Source of the DNA: Bacillota bacterium | Lineage (GTDB): Bacteria; Bacillota; Clostridia; Lachnospirales; Lachnospiraceae | NCBI GenBank assembly: GCA_023423045.1 | Contig: JAFAGA010000052.1 | Location: forward strand, 1 to 64,000 | Length of the DNA stretch: 64,000 nt | Direction: 5' to 3' | Shown here: positions 1 through 8,855 of the stretch, in pieces | Numbering within the stretch: position 1 is the first letter of the stretch | How the letters are laid out: each line of letters begins with the position of its first letter | The notes under the pieces: model-generated | Told to the model about the DNA's origin: nothing | What the model saw: the letters and a program-made list of their open reading frames with translations, nothing else | Databases searched by the model: none | Translations under genes and position numbers: made by a program

Positions 1-66
1 TGTGTAGGAACTTCAATTATACACGAAAATAGGGGGTCATTGTTTTTTTGTTTCAAAAAGCTCTGT

Positions 67-88
67 AACCCTTGAAAAATAAAGGGTT
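67..88 (+). terminator. Small AT-flanked hairpin
   Basis: Seven-base arms AACCCTT and AAGGGTT enclose an A-rich loop and are followed by an AT-rich stretch. It could end transcription arriving from outside the window, or simply be a leader structure of the gene that starts at 149. Confidence 0.35.
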
Positions 89-102
89 CAAATAAAAAAT
101 CA

Positions 103-120
103 GTGTAAAATACTTTACAC
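103..120. promoter_or_regulatory. Operator-like inverted repeat upstream of ogt
   Basis: The arms GTGTAAA and TTTACAC flank a 4-base centre, 28 bases before the start codon of the alkyltransferase gene. The position suits a repressor or activator site. The binding protein is unknown. Confidence 0.35.
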
Positions 121-148
121 AAACGAATACACTATAGGAGGTAACCAT

Positions 149-688
149 ATGTATTATTCAATAAAATATCCGTCACCCCTGGGAATAATTACACTCGCAA
201 GTGATGGAAGCAGTCTTGCCGGCTTGTGGATTGAGGGACAAAAATATCACGGAGCCACAATACCCGAAGCTATGGCAGAAAATAACCCTCTGCCTGTCTT
301 TGACACAGCAAAAAGATGGCTGGATCGATACTTTGCCGGCGAAAAGCCCGGTATCTCTGAATTACCGTTAGCTCCTGCCGGCGGTGACTTTCGTCAAGAG
401 GTATGGAAGATCTTATGTGAAATACCCTACGGCGAAGTTATCACCTATGGCGGCATTGCCAAAAAAATGGCCGCAAAAATGAACAGGGAGAGCATGTCCA
501 GTCAAGCGGTTGGCGGGGCGGTGGGGCATAACCCCATCTCTATTATTATCCCCTGTCACCGGGTTGTTGGTTCAAACGGCAGCTTGACAGGATACGCCGG
601 GGGACTCTCTACAAAAATAAGACTGCTTGAATTAGAGGGGGTCGATATGTCCCGGCTGTTTGTGCCTGCAAAAGGCACAGCGCTCTAG
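149..688 (+). CDS. ogt: Methylated-DNA--protein-cysteine methyltransferase
   Basis: Repairs O6-alkylguanine by moving the alkyl group irreversibly onto its own cysteine. The 179-residue protein has the family signature IPCHRVV with the acceptor Cys at about residue 136, followed by the GYAGGL loop, and a FRQEVWKIL helix at the start of the DNA-binding half. Length fits the stand-alone Ogt type, without an Ada regulatory domain. The start is supported by AGGAGG about 8 bases upstream. It lies 32 bases before an AlkA-like glycosylase, so the two probably form one alkylation-repair operon closed by the terminator at 1418-1450. Confidence 0.93.
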   Translation: MYYSIKYPSPLGIITLASDGSSLAGLWIEGQKYHGATIPEAMAENNPLPVFDTAKRWLDRYFAGEKPGISELPLAPAGGDFRQEVWKILCEIPYGEVITYGGIAKKMAAKMNRESMSSQAVGGAVGHNPISIIIPCHRVVGSNGSLTGYAGGLSTKIRLLELEGVDMSRLFVPAKGTAL

Positions 689-720
689 TCTCGCTGGCAG
701 GGTGGTGACAGGTGAAGCAG

Positions 721-1389
721 ATGAACGAAAAGAAGTATTTTGAATATGGGACAAAAGAAATAGAATATTTGAAGTTAAGGGATGCGGCATTAAGTAAAGC
801 AATCGATGAAATCGGACCTCTATACCGCCAAATTATTCCAGATATGTTTATGGCGCTGGTTAACTCCATTATTGGACAGCAAATCTCTACGAAAGCGCAG
901 GAAACGGTGTGGGCCCGCTTTCAAGCTTTGTTTGGGCCTGTGACCCCCGAGCATATTGGTTCCATCTCTGCCGAGGAATTACAAAAATGCGGGATATCCA
1001 TGAAAAAAGCGTCTTATATCAAGGAAATTGCAGACAATATATTAGACGGAGTATTGGACCCGGCAGAGCTTCAAGCAATGTCTGATGCAGATGTATGCAA
1101 GAGATTAAGCCAGATAAAAGGCGTTGGTGTCTGGACCGCGGAGATGCTGATGATATTCTCTATGCAGCGGATGGATATTATCAGCTGGAACGATATGGCA
1201 ATCCTGCGAGGGTTGCGGATGCTGTACCGTCATAGAGAGATTACACCGAAGCTGTTCGAAAAGTATAGAAAGAGATATTCCCCCTATGCAACAGTTGCAA
1301 GCCTTTATTTATGGCAAATTTCACACGGCGCATGTGCCGGACTTGTAGATAATGCACCCAAGACCGGCAAGAAGAAAAAGAAAGGTTAA
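721..1389 (+). CDS. AlkA-like DNA-3-methyladenine glycosylase
   Basis: Base-excision glycosylase of the HhH-GPD superfamily that removes alkylated purines. Of about 222 residues, 132-142 form the helix-hairpin-helix (IKGVGVWTAEM) and the catalytic Asp is at about 158 in SWNDMAI. There is no C-terminal iron-sulphur cysteine cluster, which fits AlkA rather than EndoIII. I chose ATG 721 because AGGTGA lies five bases before it; a GTG at 712 is in frame but less well placed. The C-terminus is lysine-rich. It follows ogt closely, so the two are probably cotranscribed. Confidence 0.85.
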   Translation: MNEKKYFEYGTKEIEYLKLRDAALSKAIDEIGPLYRQIIPDMFMALVNSIIGQQISTKAQETVWARFQALFGPVTPEHIGSISAEELQKCGISMKKASYIKEIADNILDGVLDPAELQAMSDADVCKRLSQIKGVGVWTAEMLMIFSMQRMDIISWNDMAILRGLRMLYRHREITPKLFEKYRKRYSPYATVASLYLWQISHGACAGLVDNAPKTGKKKKKG

Positions 1390-1417
1390 ATCAAAAACAT
1401 ATTTGAACCTTATACTT

Positions 1418-1450
1418 CAGGTCATGGCTTCCCGCCATGACCTGATTTTT
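1418..1450 (+). terminator. Strong intrinsic terminator
   Basis: A perfect 11-bp stem (CAGGTCATGGC with its complement) and a 5-base loop are followed by ATTTTT, 28 bases after the stop of the AlkA-like gene. It closes the repair operon and separates it from the recombinase modules. Confidence 0.85.
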
Positions 1451-1592
1451 ATGCTAAAAGCATGCGCATCTTCAGCTATGCCGCCATTCCCGCCATCCGT
1501 TTTATGCTTTTCACACTTGACAGTCCATTATCATACCATGGAAACAGAGAAAACCTTTATCTCTAACGGGATTTTTTTCTGAAAAGGGGGCT

Positions 1593-1856
1593 ATGATGAT
1601 TACAAACAGCGAACTCACAGCTATGAGCCAACAAAATATTGAGACAGTAAACAGGAATGAACTGGTGGAGTTATCCGCCATTCAGATACAACAGAATTTG
1701 CCCCAGGAGGAAAAGATATCGGACTTCCTGAGGCAGATAAAAAACCCATACTGCTTTCTATGCGGTGATGTATCCGTGAAAGTGTGCTTTACCGATAACG
1801 GCCCAAAACTTGGCGAAGCTCTGGAAAAATATTTTATTCGTATAAAGCAGGGCTGA
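1593..1856 (+). CDS. Small Clostridia protein, DUF6870-like, recombinase-associated (copy 1)
   Basis: An 87-residue protein that I recognise only as a small family often found beside serine recombinases in Clostridia (DUF6870 as I recall it; function unknown). Visible hallmarks are IETVNRNELVEL near the N-terminus, the acidic LPQEEKISDFLRQI helix, and the KNPYCFLCGDVSVKV segment. It shares this layout with the protein at 3880-4143, which has IETVNKADLVDV and KNPYCFRVGDLGVKL. AAGGGGG lies just before the start. It sits 53 bases before the recombinase at 1910, and the pairing is repeated downstream, so it may be an accessory or control factor for the recombinase. That role is inferred. Confidence 0.7.
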   Translation: MMITNSELTAMSQQNIETVNRNELVELSAIQIQQNLPQEEKISDFLRQIKNPYCFLCGDVSVKVCFTDNGPKLGEALEKYFIRIKQG

Positions 1857-1909
1857 TATCACCAACCACCTACACAACCGTATTGTGGATACGCGGGATT
1901 GGAGGCGCG

Positions 1910-3622
1910 ATGGCACGCATACGAAAATATCAAACAGACGAAAAACCTGAGTCAAGGAAGATCGTTTGGTATATTGCACTTTATATCCGCCTTTCTAAGG
2001 ATGATGGTAATGATGAAAGTCTCAGTGTAACCAATCAGAAAAAAATTCTTATAGAATATGTGGAAAATTTTTTTCGGGATGATTATATCATTGTTGACTA
2101 TTATACAGACGACGGAAGAACGGGTACGGACCAGGACCGTCCTGCTTTTCAGCGTATGGTACATGATGTGGAAGCCGGAAAAGTCAACTGCATTATCTGC
2201 AAAAATCTGGCCCGCGCTTTCCGCAACTATGCAGATCAGGACTACTTTTTGGAGAACTTCTTTGCCTTGCACAGCACCCGCTTCATTACACTTGGGGAGC
2301 CAAAGGTGGATACCTACCTGAATCCTGAAGTAGTCAACGGTATGGAAGTTCCTATCAGCGGGCTGATGAATGACCGCTTCGCCTATGCAACTTCAAGCAG
2401 CGTACGGCGAACCTTTGACACCAAACGCCGCAATGGAGAGTTTATCGGCGCGTTTGCCCCATATGGATATGAAAAACATCCCTCTGATAAAAACTCTCTT
2501 GTCATTGATGAAGAAGCAGCGCAGGTTGTAAGGAATATTTTTCAGTGGTTTGTATATGGAGACGGGACTTCCGAAAAGGGGCTCAGCAAAGAAGGTATTG
2601 CGCGCAAACTCAACGAAATGAGCATCCCCAACCCAACACTGTATAAAGTCAAAAAGGGATACCGTTATAAAAATCCCCACGCCAGGGAAAATGACGGTCT
2701 CTGGATGGGAAGTTCCATTTCAAGACTTCTAAAAAACAAAGTATATATCGGAATAATGGTACAGGGCAAGCAGCGGGTTATCAGCTACAAAGTGCATAAT
2801 ATAGTCAACGTTCCTGAAGAAGAATGGTATCAGGTGAACAATACCCATGAGGCAATCGTACCTTTGGAGCTTTTTGAAAAAGCCTGTGAGCTTAATTCAA
2901 AAGATACACGAACTGCACCGGGCAAAACAGAGAATTATCTGTTTTCCGGTTTCCTCAAATGCGCAGATTGCGGTAAATCCATGACCCGCAGGGCTTCAAA
3001 CGGATTCGTGTATTACAACTGCTCCACTTATAAGAGAAAATCCAAAGATAAGTGCACCAAGCACACAATGCGGCTTGATGTGCTGGAAAAGACAATTTTA
3101 CTTGCGATTCAAAAGCAGATTGAGCTTACAGAGAATCTGGAGGAAGTTCTTAACAACATACGCCAGGCACCCGTGATACAGACAAAGTCCGCACACCTGA
3201 GACAGCATTTGAGGCTCCGCAAGCAAGAGCTTCAAAAAACAGAGAAGTTAATCTCCGGTCTTTATACGGATTGGAAAAATGGAGATCTTACCGGCGGACA
3301 ATACAGGAAGTTAAAGGAAAAGTTTGAACAGCAAGAAATACAGTTAAGAGAGGCCATTCAACATATTCAAAATGAAATAGGAACAATGGAAAGGAGTATT
3401 CCCACCGAAGACCCGTATCTTCAAACATTCCTGAAGCATAAAAATATCCGGGAACTTACTCAAGGGATATTGCTGGAGTTGGTGAACACCATTCTAATCC
3501 ATGAGAACGGCGGAATTACAATACAATTCAAGTTAGAAGACCAGTATAAACGTATTATAGACTCCATTGAGAACAATAAATATACCTTAACCATTACAGA
3601 GAATAAAGTAGGCTCATTTTAG
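1910..3622 (+). CDS. Large serine recombinase (copy 1)
   Basis: Site-specific recombinase of the large serine type. The N-terminal resolvase domain has YIRLSKDD with nucleophile Ser at about 29, then DDGRTGTDQDRPAF. A recombinase domain covers the middle, a zinc ribbon follows (CADCGK, later a CST and C pair), and a coiled-coil-rich C-terminus ends the protein. The catalytic helix usually reads like DLSRxxRN; here it is NLARAFRN, keeping both arginines but losing Asp and Ser. GGAGG four bases before ATG 1910 decides the start. It is about 570 residues and is repeated as a paralogue at 4188. No att sites were identified by eye. Confidence 0.9.
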   Translation: MARIRKYQTDEKPESRKIVWYIALYIRLSKDDGNDESLSVTNQKKILIEYVENFFRDDYIIVDYYTDDGRTGTDQDRPAFQRMVHDVEAGKVNCIICKNLARAFRNYADQDYFLENFFALHSTRFITLGEPKVDTYLNPEVVNGMEVPISGLMNDRFAYATSSSVRRTFDTKRRNGEFIGAFAPYGYEKHPSDKNSLVIDEEAAQVVRNIFQWFVYGDGTSEKGLSKEGIARKLNEMSIPNPTLYKVKKGYRYKNPHARENDGLWMGSSISRLLKNKVYIGIMVQGKQRVISYKVHNIVNVPEEEWYQVNNTHEAIVPLELFEKACELNSKDTRTAPGKTENYLFSGFLKCADCGKSMTRRASNGFVYYNCSTYKRKSKDKCTKHTMRLDVLEKTILLAIQKQIELTENLEEVLNNIRQAPVIQTKSAHLRQHLRLRKQELQKTEKLISGLYTDWKNGDLTGGQYRKLKEKFEQQEIQLREAIQHIQNEIGTMERSIPTEDPYLQTFLKHKNIRELTQGILLELVNTILIHENGGITIQFKLEDQYKRIIDSIENNKYTLTITENKVGSF

Positions 3623-3667
3623 CCGAAAAAAGTTTCTCTATATTTTAACCGAAGCCCTTGAGCATAA

Positions 3668-3814
3668 ATGTTCGCCTCCACCGGTCCTGTCGGACCCGCC
3701 GGATGTCCCGGCCCTACCGGCCCAAGAGGTGCTACCGGTTCCACTGGCGCTACCGGTGCTATTGGCCCTGCCGGATGCCCCGGTCCCACTGGTTCTACAG
3801 CTCCCGTTATTTGA
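3668..3814 (+). pseudogene. Collagen-like Gly-X-Y fragment
   Basis: A 48-codon frame with glycine at every third position (TGP, VGP, AGC, PGP, TGP, RGA, TGS units) lies between the two recombinase modules. The codon before its ATG is a stop and there is no ribosome binding site, and no stalk-tip domain follows. I therefore read it as a fragment of a collagen-like, exosporium-type gene rather than a working gene. A similar Gly-X-Y piece is found at 8865. Confidence 0.6.
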
Positions 3815-3879
3815 GGAAAATTTTCCTCATAGGACAATCTGCGCAATTCATATACATAAAAAAGAGGAGGTGATTATGA

Positions 3880-4143
3880 TTGCAGAAGCGTATTCCTATT
3901 ACAGAGTTGGCAAGCGTGGACATCGAAACCGTAAACAAAGCTGATTTAGTTGACGTAAGTGGCTTTACCTTTGATAATACCGTGCCGCAGGAAGAGCGGG
4001 CGGCACATATTGTGGCGGCAGTCAAAAATCCTTACTGTTTTCGTGTGGGAGATTTGGGAGTAAAGCTGGAGTTTCCGGAGAATGCTCCCCCGTTACAGGA
4101 TGTGTTTGCCGAATTCCTGAAACGGGAGAAGAGTGGTCTGTAG
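3880..4143 (+). CDS. Small Clostridia protein, DUF6870-like, recombinase-associated (copy 2)
   Basis: An 87-residue paralogue of the protein at 1593-1856. It keeps the IETVNKADLVDV segment, the acidic PQEERAAHIV helix and the KNPYCFRVGDLGVKL segment, but lacks the second cysteine of the CxxC-like pair seen in copy 1. The start is TTG, chosen because GAGGAGG lies nine bases upstream; the nearby ATG at 3876 is out of frame. It is 44 bases before the second recombinase, so the two-gene order is conserved in both modules. Function unknown. Confidence 0.7.
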   Translation: MQKRIPITELASVDIETVNKADLVDVSGFTFDNTVPQEERAAHIVAAVKNPYCFRVGDLGVKLEFPENAPPLQDVFAEFLKREKSGL

Positions 4144-4187
4144 AGTCAGTTTTCCGAGATTTATCATGTACATAAAAGGGGGAAGGC

Positions 4188-5855
4188 ATGGGACGAACAA
4201 AAAACAGGAGTTTTGAGAAAGCTCCTCCGCAAATTGTCCGCTGGAAGCTTGGCGCATATATCCGCTTATCCAAAGAGGACTTAAACCGCAAAAAGGATGA
4301 CAGCAACAGCGTTGCCAATCAGAAAGCGCTGCTTAACGATTACTGTCAACAGCATATAGACGATTTTGAAAGTGTAGAGCCGCCTTATGTTGATGACGGC
4401 TGCACCGGCACAGATACCAACCGTGAGGGCTTTCAAAAGCTGCTGTCCGATATATACGCTAAAAAGGTCAACTGTGTAATTGTCAAAGACCTCTCCCGGC
4501 TCTCCCGTAATTACACCGACGCAGGAAGCTTGATCGAAAATCTGTTTGTACAGATGAATATACGGTTCATTAGCCTGGCAGAGGGAATTGACAGCTATCG
4601 CAATCCCGACAGCATCTCCAATCTCATTGTACCGATTACCAATGTGATCAATGACAATTTCTGTTATCAGACCTCCAAGAAGATACGTCAGGTATTTGAT
4701 TACAAGCGGCGCAAGGGTGAGTTTATTGGTGGTTTTGCAGCATATGGCTATATGAAAAATCCTGAAAACAAAAACGCTTTAATCGTTGACGAGGAAGCTG
4801 CTGCGGTTGTAAAAAGCATCTACGGATGGTTTTTGGACGGTATGAGCAAAAACGCCGTTGTACGCCGTCTCAATGACCACGGCATCTTGTGTCCGTCCGA
4901 GTACAAGAGAAGCAAGGGGCTTCTTTATCAGCACCCAAGTGGTATGACAAGACCAATGTGGAGCGCTAAGACGGTCAACGACATTTTGAAAAACCGCCTC
5001 TATGTCGGGGATATGGTACAGGGCCGCCAGCGCATGAAAAGCTATAAGATTCATACACAGGAGCCGGTCCCCGAAAGCGAGTGGTATATCGTTGAGAATA
5101 CCCATGAGGGAATCATAGACCGACCCGCATTTGAAAAAGTACAGGAGCTGTTAAAGCGTGATACCCGCACCGCTCCGCAGGAAAAACAACTCTATCTGTT
5201 TAGCGGCTTTCTGCGTTGTGCTGATTGCGGCAAGGCGATGAGCCGCAGCCAAGTAAAAGGTACCGTGTACTACTACTGCCGCACTTATAAGAATCAGTCA
5301 AAAACAGCTTGCACCAAACATTCCACTCAGCATAAGCTGCTTGAAGCGGCGGTACGGTATGCTATTCAGCAGCAGATATATCTTGCCGTACACTATGCCA
5401 ACACGTTAGAATACATCAGCATGGCTCCGCTTCAAAAAAGCCAATCAATACGGATTCAAGCCTTGATTACAGCCAAAGAAAGAGAACGAGCAAGAGTCAT
5501 GCGCTACAAGCAATCCATTTATCAGGATTGGAAGGACGGTGAAATCACCCACAGCGACTACCGCCATATGCGTGAAGAGTATGATCGGCAGATAATCACA
5601 TTAGGCGAGGTTTTGCAAAACCTCAGCACAGAACTAGAAGACTTCCAAAACGTCATCCACACCGAAAATCCTTATCTGGCAGTATTTAAGAAGCTTCAAA
5701 ATATCGACCGGCTGACAAGAGCAATTCTGATTGAGCTTATAGACCATATTAAGGTACATGAGAATGGCCGCATCAGCATAAAATTTAAGATTGCCGACCA
5801 GCTGCACCAGACAATGAATTGTATCAAATCTAACATCCAGTCAGAAGCAGTTTAG
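4188..5855 (+). CDS. Large serine recombinase (copy 2)
   Basis: A 555-residue large serine recombinase paralogous to the one at 1910. The nucleophile Ser is at about 28 in YIRLSKED, and the catalytic helix has the canonical VKDLSRLSRNY, unlike copy 1. The recombinase domain includes FDYKRRKGEFIGGFAAYGY; the zinc ribbon uses CADCGK and YYYCRTY; the C-terminus is coiled coil. AAGGGGGAAGG precedes ATG 4188. The canonical active site makes this the more likely active member. The two modules together may be a mobile-element remnant or two independent insertions. Confidence 0.92.
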   Translation: MGRTKNRSFEKAPPQIVRWKLGAYIRLSKEDLNRKKDDSNSVANQKALLNDYCQQHIDDFESVEPPYVDDGCTGTDTNREGFQKLLSDIYAKKVNCVIVKDLSRLSRNYTDAGSLIENLFVQMNIRFISLAEGIDSYRNPDSISNLIVPITNVINDNFCYQTSKKIRQVFDYKRRKGEFIGGFAAYGYMKNPENKNALIVDEEAAAVVKSIYGWFLDGMSKNAVVRRLNDHGILCPSEYKRSKGLLYQHPSGMTRPMWSAKTVNDILKNRLYVGDMVQGRQRMKSYKIHTQEPVPESEWYIVENTHEGIIDRPAFEKVQELLKRDTRTAPQEKQLYLFSGFLRCADCGKAMSRSQVKGTVYYYCRTYKNQSKTACTKHSTQHKLLEAAVRYAIQQQIYLAVHYANTLEYISMAPLQKSQSIRIQALITAKERERARVMRYKQSIYQDWKDGEITHSDYRHMREEYDRQIITLGEVLQNLSTELEDFQNVIHTENPYLAVFKKLQNIDRLTRAILIELIDHIKVHENGRISIKFKIADQLHQTMNCIKSNIQSEAV

Positions 5856-5884
5856 ATGAATCGCATTGCTATGGAACATAAAGA

Positions 5885-5906
5885 GCCGTCGGCATATGCC
5901 GGCGGC
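5885..5906 (-). terminator. Intrinsic terminator between recombinase 2 and the P-ATPase
   Basis: An 11-bp GC-rich inverted repeat centred on CATATG has one G-T pair and lies between two convergent genes. CTCTTT follows on the minus strand and CCCCTTT on the plus strand, so it could serve both. Confidence 0.7.
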
Positions 5907-5928
5907 CCCTTTAAGAAAAATAACACTT

Positions 5929-8580
5929 TTATTTATTAACGACTTTCTTTGCCAGCTCACCGCCCAGCATAGGGATGAAGGCCAGCACAAAAGCAACCAC
6001 GATCTCGTCCAGAATCAAAGGTACGGTGCTGAAAACAGGATTCAGGAACGGAACATAGATGGTGGCAATCAGGAAGATGACCGAGAAGAGCACACACTTA
6101 TTAAGATAGCTGTTCTCAAAAACCTTCATGCGGAAGACAGAGGTCTTCTCGGAGCGGGCCGAGTAGGCACGCAGCAGCTCGCCTAAAACCAGAGTGAGGA
6201 AAGCACAGGTGCGGGCCACTTCCAGATCGTTGTGCACATAGAGGCCATACAGGAAGGAGCCCAGAGTGCCAACCGCTAAGAAAACACTCTGAATACCAAC
6301 GGCAATGCTCATCTTTCGATCCACGATAGGCTCGGCAGGGTCACGGGGAGGGCGGTTCATAACACCGGCCTCTTCCTTCTCCATGCCCAGAGCAAAGGCG
6401 GGGAAAGCGTCGGTAATCAGGTTGATGGCCAGCAGCTGGATCGCTACCAGAGGCACGGGGAGATTACCCACCATAGCCAGGAAGATAACAAGGATTTCAC
6501 CGATGTTGCAGGAGAGGAGGAAGCCTACCACCTTGCGGATGTTGCTATATATGGTACGACCCTCGGACACAGCCTTAACGATGCTGGCAAAGTTATCGTC
6601 GGTGAGGATCATGTCGGCCGCTTCCTTAGAAACGTCGGTACCGGTGATGCCCATGGCGATACCGATGTCGGCGTGCTTGAGAGAGGGTGCATCGTTGACA
6701 CCGTCGCCGGTCATAGCGGCAATGTTGCCGTTGGCGCGCACAGCATCCACCAGACGCACCTTATGCTCGGGGGAAACACGGGCGAAGACATTGGTCGTCT
6801 TTACGCACTCCCTGAGCTGTGAATCATCCATCTCGGAGATGGCGCGACCCTCGACAGCTACAGCCTCACCCTCCACGATACCCAGTTGGCGGCCAATGGC
6901 GGTGGCAGTGATCTTGTGGTCTCCGGTAATCATCTTAACCTGGATACCGGCCTTCTTACATACGTCGATGGCGGCCTTTGCCTCCTCACGGGGCGGATCA
7001 ATCATGCCCACCAGACCGGTGAAGATCAGGTCGTTCTCCGACTCGAAGGAGGTATCCACCGCGCTCATCTCACGGTAGGCCGACCCGATGACACGCAGAG
7101 CCGACTCAGCAAAGTTCTGGTTGACCGAGAGAATTTCCTGACGCTTCTCGTCGGTAAGAGCCTCTACCTTACCGCCAAGATCAATGGAGATACAGCGGCG
7201 CAGCAGCTCATCGGGCGCACCTTTGGTGTACATGATGGTCTTTCCGCCGATGCTGTGGAAGGTGGACATGAGCTTACGGTCGGAATCGAAGGGAATTTCC
7301 TGAAGACGAGGGTACTTTGCCTCCAATTCACCCTTGACGATGCCCGCCTTATGTGCCAGCACCACCATGGCTCCCTCGGTGGGGTCACCCACGATCATTT
7401 CCTTGCCGGGGTCGTAAATTGCGTCGTTACAGAGCAGAATGCCTTCCAGAATTTTGCGTACCGCATCGGTGCTTTTGCTTCCGGAAGCGTCGGTGATATC
7501 GCCCACAGGGCTGTATCCTGTACCACTTACCTCATAGAGCTCCTTACCGTCATAGATACGTTGAATAGTCATTTTGTTCTGGGTAAGTGTACCGGTCTTG
7601 TCCGAGCAGATAACGGTGGTGCTGCCCAGTGTTTCAACTGCACTCAGACGCTTGATAATAGCATTGACCTTGACCATCTTTTGCATACCCATGGCCAGAA
7701 CCACGGTAACAACCACGGTCAGCCCCTCGGGGATAGCGGCCACGGCCAGAGCCACGGCGTTCATGAAGGACTCAAAAAGATCATCACCGTGCCACCAGCC
7801 TAACAGGAAAATAATGCCACAGATGGCAAGACACACGATGCCCAGAGTCTTTCCCAGGCTGTCCAGCTTCTTCTGGAGGGGAGTTGCCTCATCTTCGCTC
7901 TCATTGAGCATATTGGCAATATTGCCCATCTGGGTCTTCATGCCGGTTTCGGTGATGATGCCCTTACCGCGCCCATAGGTGATGACGGTGCCCATGTAGG
8001 CACAGTTAATGCGGTCACCCAGGCTGGCATCCTCAGGCAGAATCGCTTTGGCGTCCTTCTCTACAGGAACAGACTCACCGGTGAGAGCCGCCTCGTCTAT
8101 TTTTAGGTTGACCGACTCGATCAGTCGCAGGTCGGCGGGGATATAATCGCCAGCATCCAGAACGACTACGTCGCCGGGAACCACCTCAGAGGAAGCAATC
8201 TCGACCACTTGACCGCCACGCAGAACCTTGGCATGAGGGCTTGCCATTTCCCTGAGAGCCTTGAGTGCATTACTGGCCTTGTTTTCCTGGTACACACCCA
8301 GGCAGGTATTTAGGATTACGATAGCTAAGATGACGATGCCTTCCAGCGCCTCACCCAAGCCGATAGAGATGATGGCAGCCACCATCAGAATGATGACTAA
8401 GAAATCCTTGAGCTGCTCAAGGGCCATCTGTAAAAGACTTTTTTCTTTGCCGCCTTCCAGTCGGTTGGCACCGTACTCCTGGATGCGTTTGGCCGCCTCT
8501 TGGCTGGATAGGCCGGCGGAGAGATCCACCTGCAAGTCACGTGCGCTGTCTGAAGCGGTCTGACTAAAATACTGTTTCAT
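5929..8580 (-). CDS. Calcium-transporting P-type ATPase (P2 type)
   Basis: ATP-driven cation pump in the membrane, most like bacterial SERCA/PMCA-type Ca2+ ATPases. The 883 residues show the actuator TGES at 167-170, the M4 ion-binding PEGL at 284-287, the phosphorylated Asp at 327 in DKTGTLT, a TGDGVNDAP hinge and a hydrophobic M5-M10 C-terminal block. Start ATG 8580 has AAGGAGTG five bases upstream; a longer in-frame extension to 8637 has no such support. The gene is visibly richer in G and C than its neighbours and carries long antisense open frames, which suggests transfer. Ca2+ is inferred; Mn2+ is possible. Confidence 0.92.
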   Translation of the reverse strand: MKQYFSQTASDSARDLQVDLSAGLSSQEAAKRIQEYGANRLEGGKEKSLLQMALEQLKDFLVIILMVAAIISIGLGEALEGIVILAIVILNTCLGVYQENKASNALKALREMASPHAKVLRGGQVVEIASSEVVPGDVVVLDAGDYIPADLRLIESVNLKIDEAALTGESVPVEKDAKAILPEDASLGDRINCAYMGTVITYGRGKGIITETGMKTQMGNIANMLNESEDEATPLQKKLDSLGKTLGIVCLAICGIIFLLGWWHGDDLFESFMNAVALAVAAIPEGLTVVVTVVLAMGMQKMVKVNAIIKRLSAVETLGSTTVICSDKTGTLTQNKMTIQRIYDGKELYEVSGTGYSPVGDITDASGSKSTDAVRKILEGILLCNDAIYDPGKEMIVGDPTEGAMVVLAHKAGIVKGELEAKYPRLQEIPFDSDRKLMSTFHSIGGKTIMYTKGAPDELLRRCISIDLGGKVEALTDEKRQEILSVNQNFAESALRVIGSAYREMSAVDTSFESENDLIFTGLVGMIDPPREEAKAAIDVCKKAGIQVKMITGDHKITATAIGRQLGIVEGEAVAVEGRAISEMDDSQLRECVKTTNVFARVSPEHKVRLVDAVRANGNIAAMTGDGVNDAPSLKHADIGIAMGITGTDVSKEAADMILTDDNFASIVKAVSEGRTIYSNIRKVVGFLLSCNIGEILVIFLAMVGNLPVPLVAIQLLAINLITDAFPAFALGMEKEEAGVMNRPPRDPAEPIVDRKMSIAVGIQSVFLAVGTLGSFLYGLYVHNDLEVARTCAFLTLVLGELLRAYSARSEKTSVFRMKVFENSYLNKCVLFSVIFLIATIYVPFLNPVFSTVPLILDEIVVAFVLAFIPMLGGELAKKVVNK

Positions 8581-8855
8581 GCTACACTCCTTACCTTTTC
8601 TTTGATTGTCCGGGCAATTGCATTGGTCCGTGGGCAAATCAAGCTCACAATAAAAGATTTTCCCTTGACATCCGGGCTGTGCGCTCTGCCAAAGCGATGA
8701 TAATCCCGGGGTGAATTTCTTGCATTATCATCACATTACGCGTATTATATCATTTAATTTATTGTCTGTATAGCCGGGCTTTGCCAAATTTATAGAGTTT
8801 TTTTATACCAACAGTCTATGTCTTTCTGAATTTTACATTCTCTGATTTTCCTTAA

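Noticed and set aside
1352..1582. Plus-strand frame across the terminator after the AlkA-like gene
   Set aside because: It reads through a clear intrinsic terminator and has no ribosome site.
3619..3846. Minus-strand frame with Pro at every third position, opposite the collagen-like fragment
   Set aside because: The Pro periodicity is the complement of Gly codons on the plus strand. The plus frame gives true Gly-X-Y units, so the minus frame is a shadow.
6305..7803. Long plus-strand open frames inside the P-ATPase gene
   Set aside because: They are antisense shadows caused by the GC-rich codon use of the ATPase. They have no ribosome sites and their predicted products show no domain logic.
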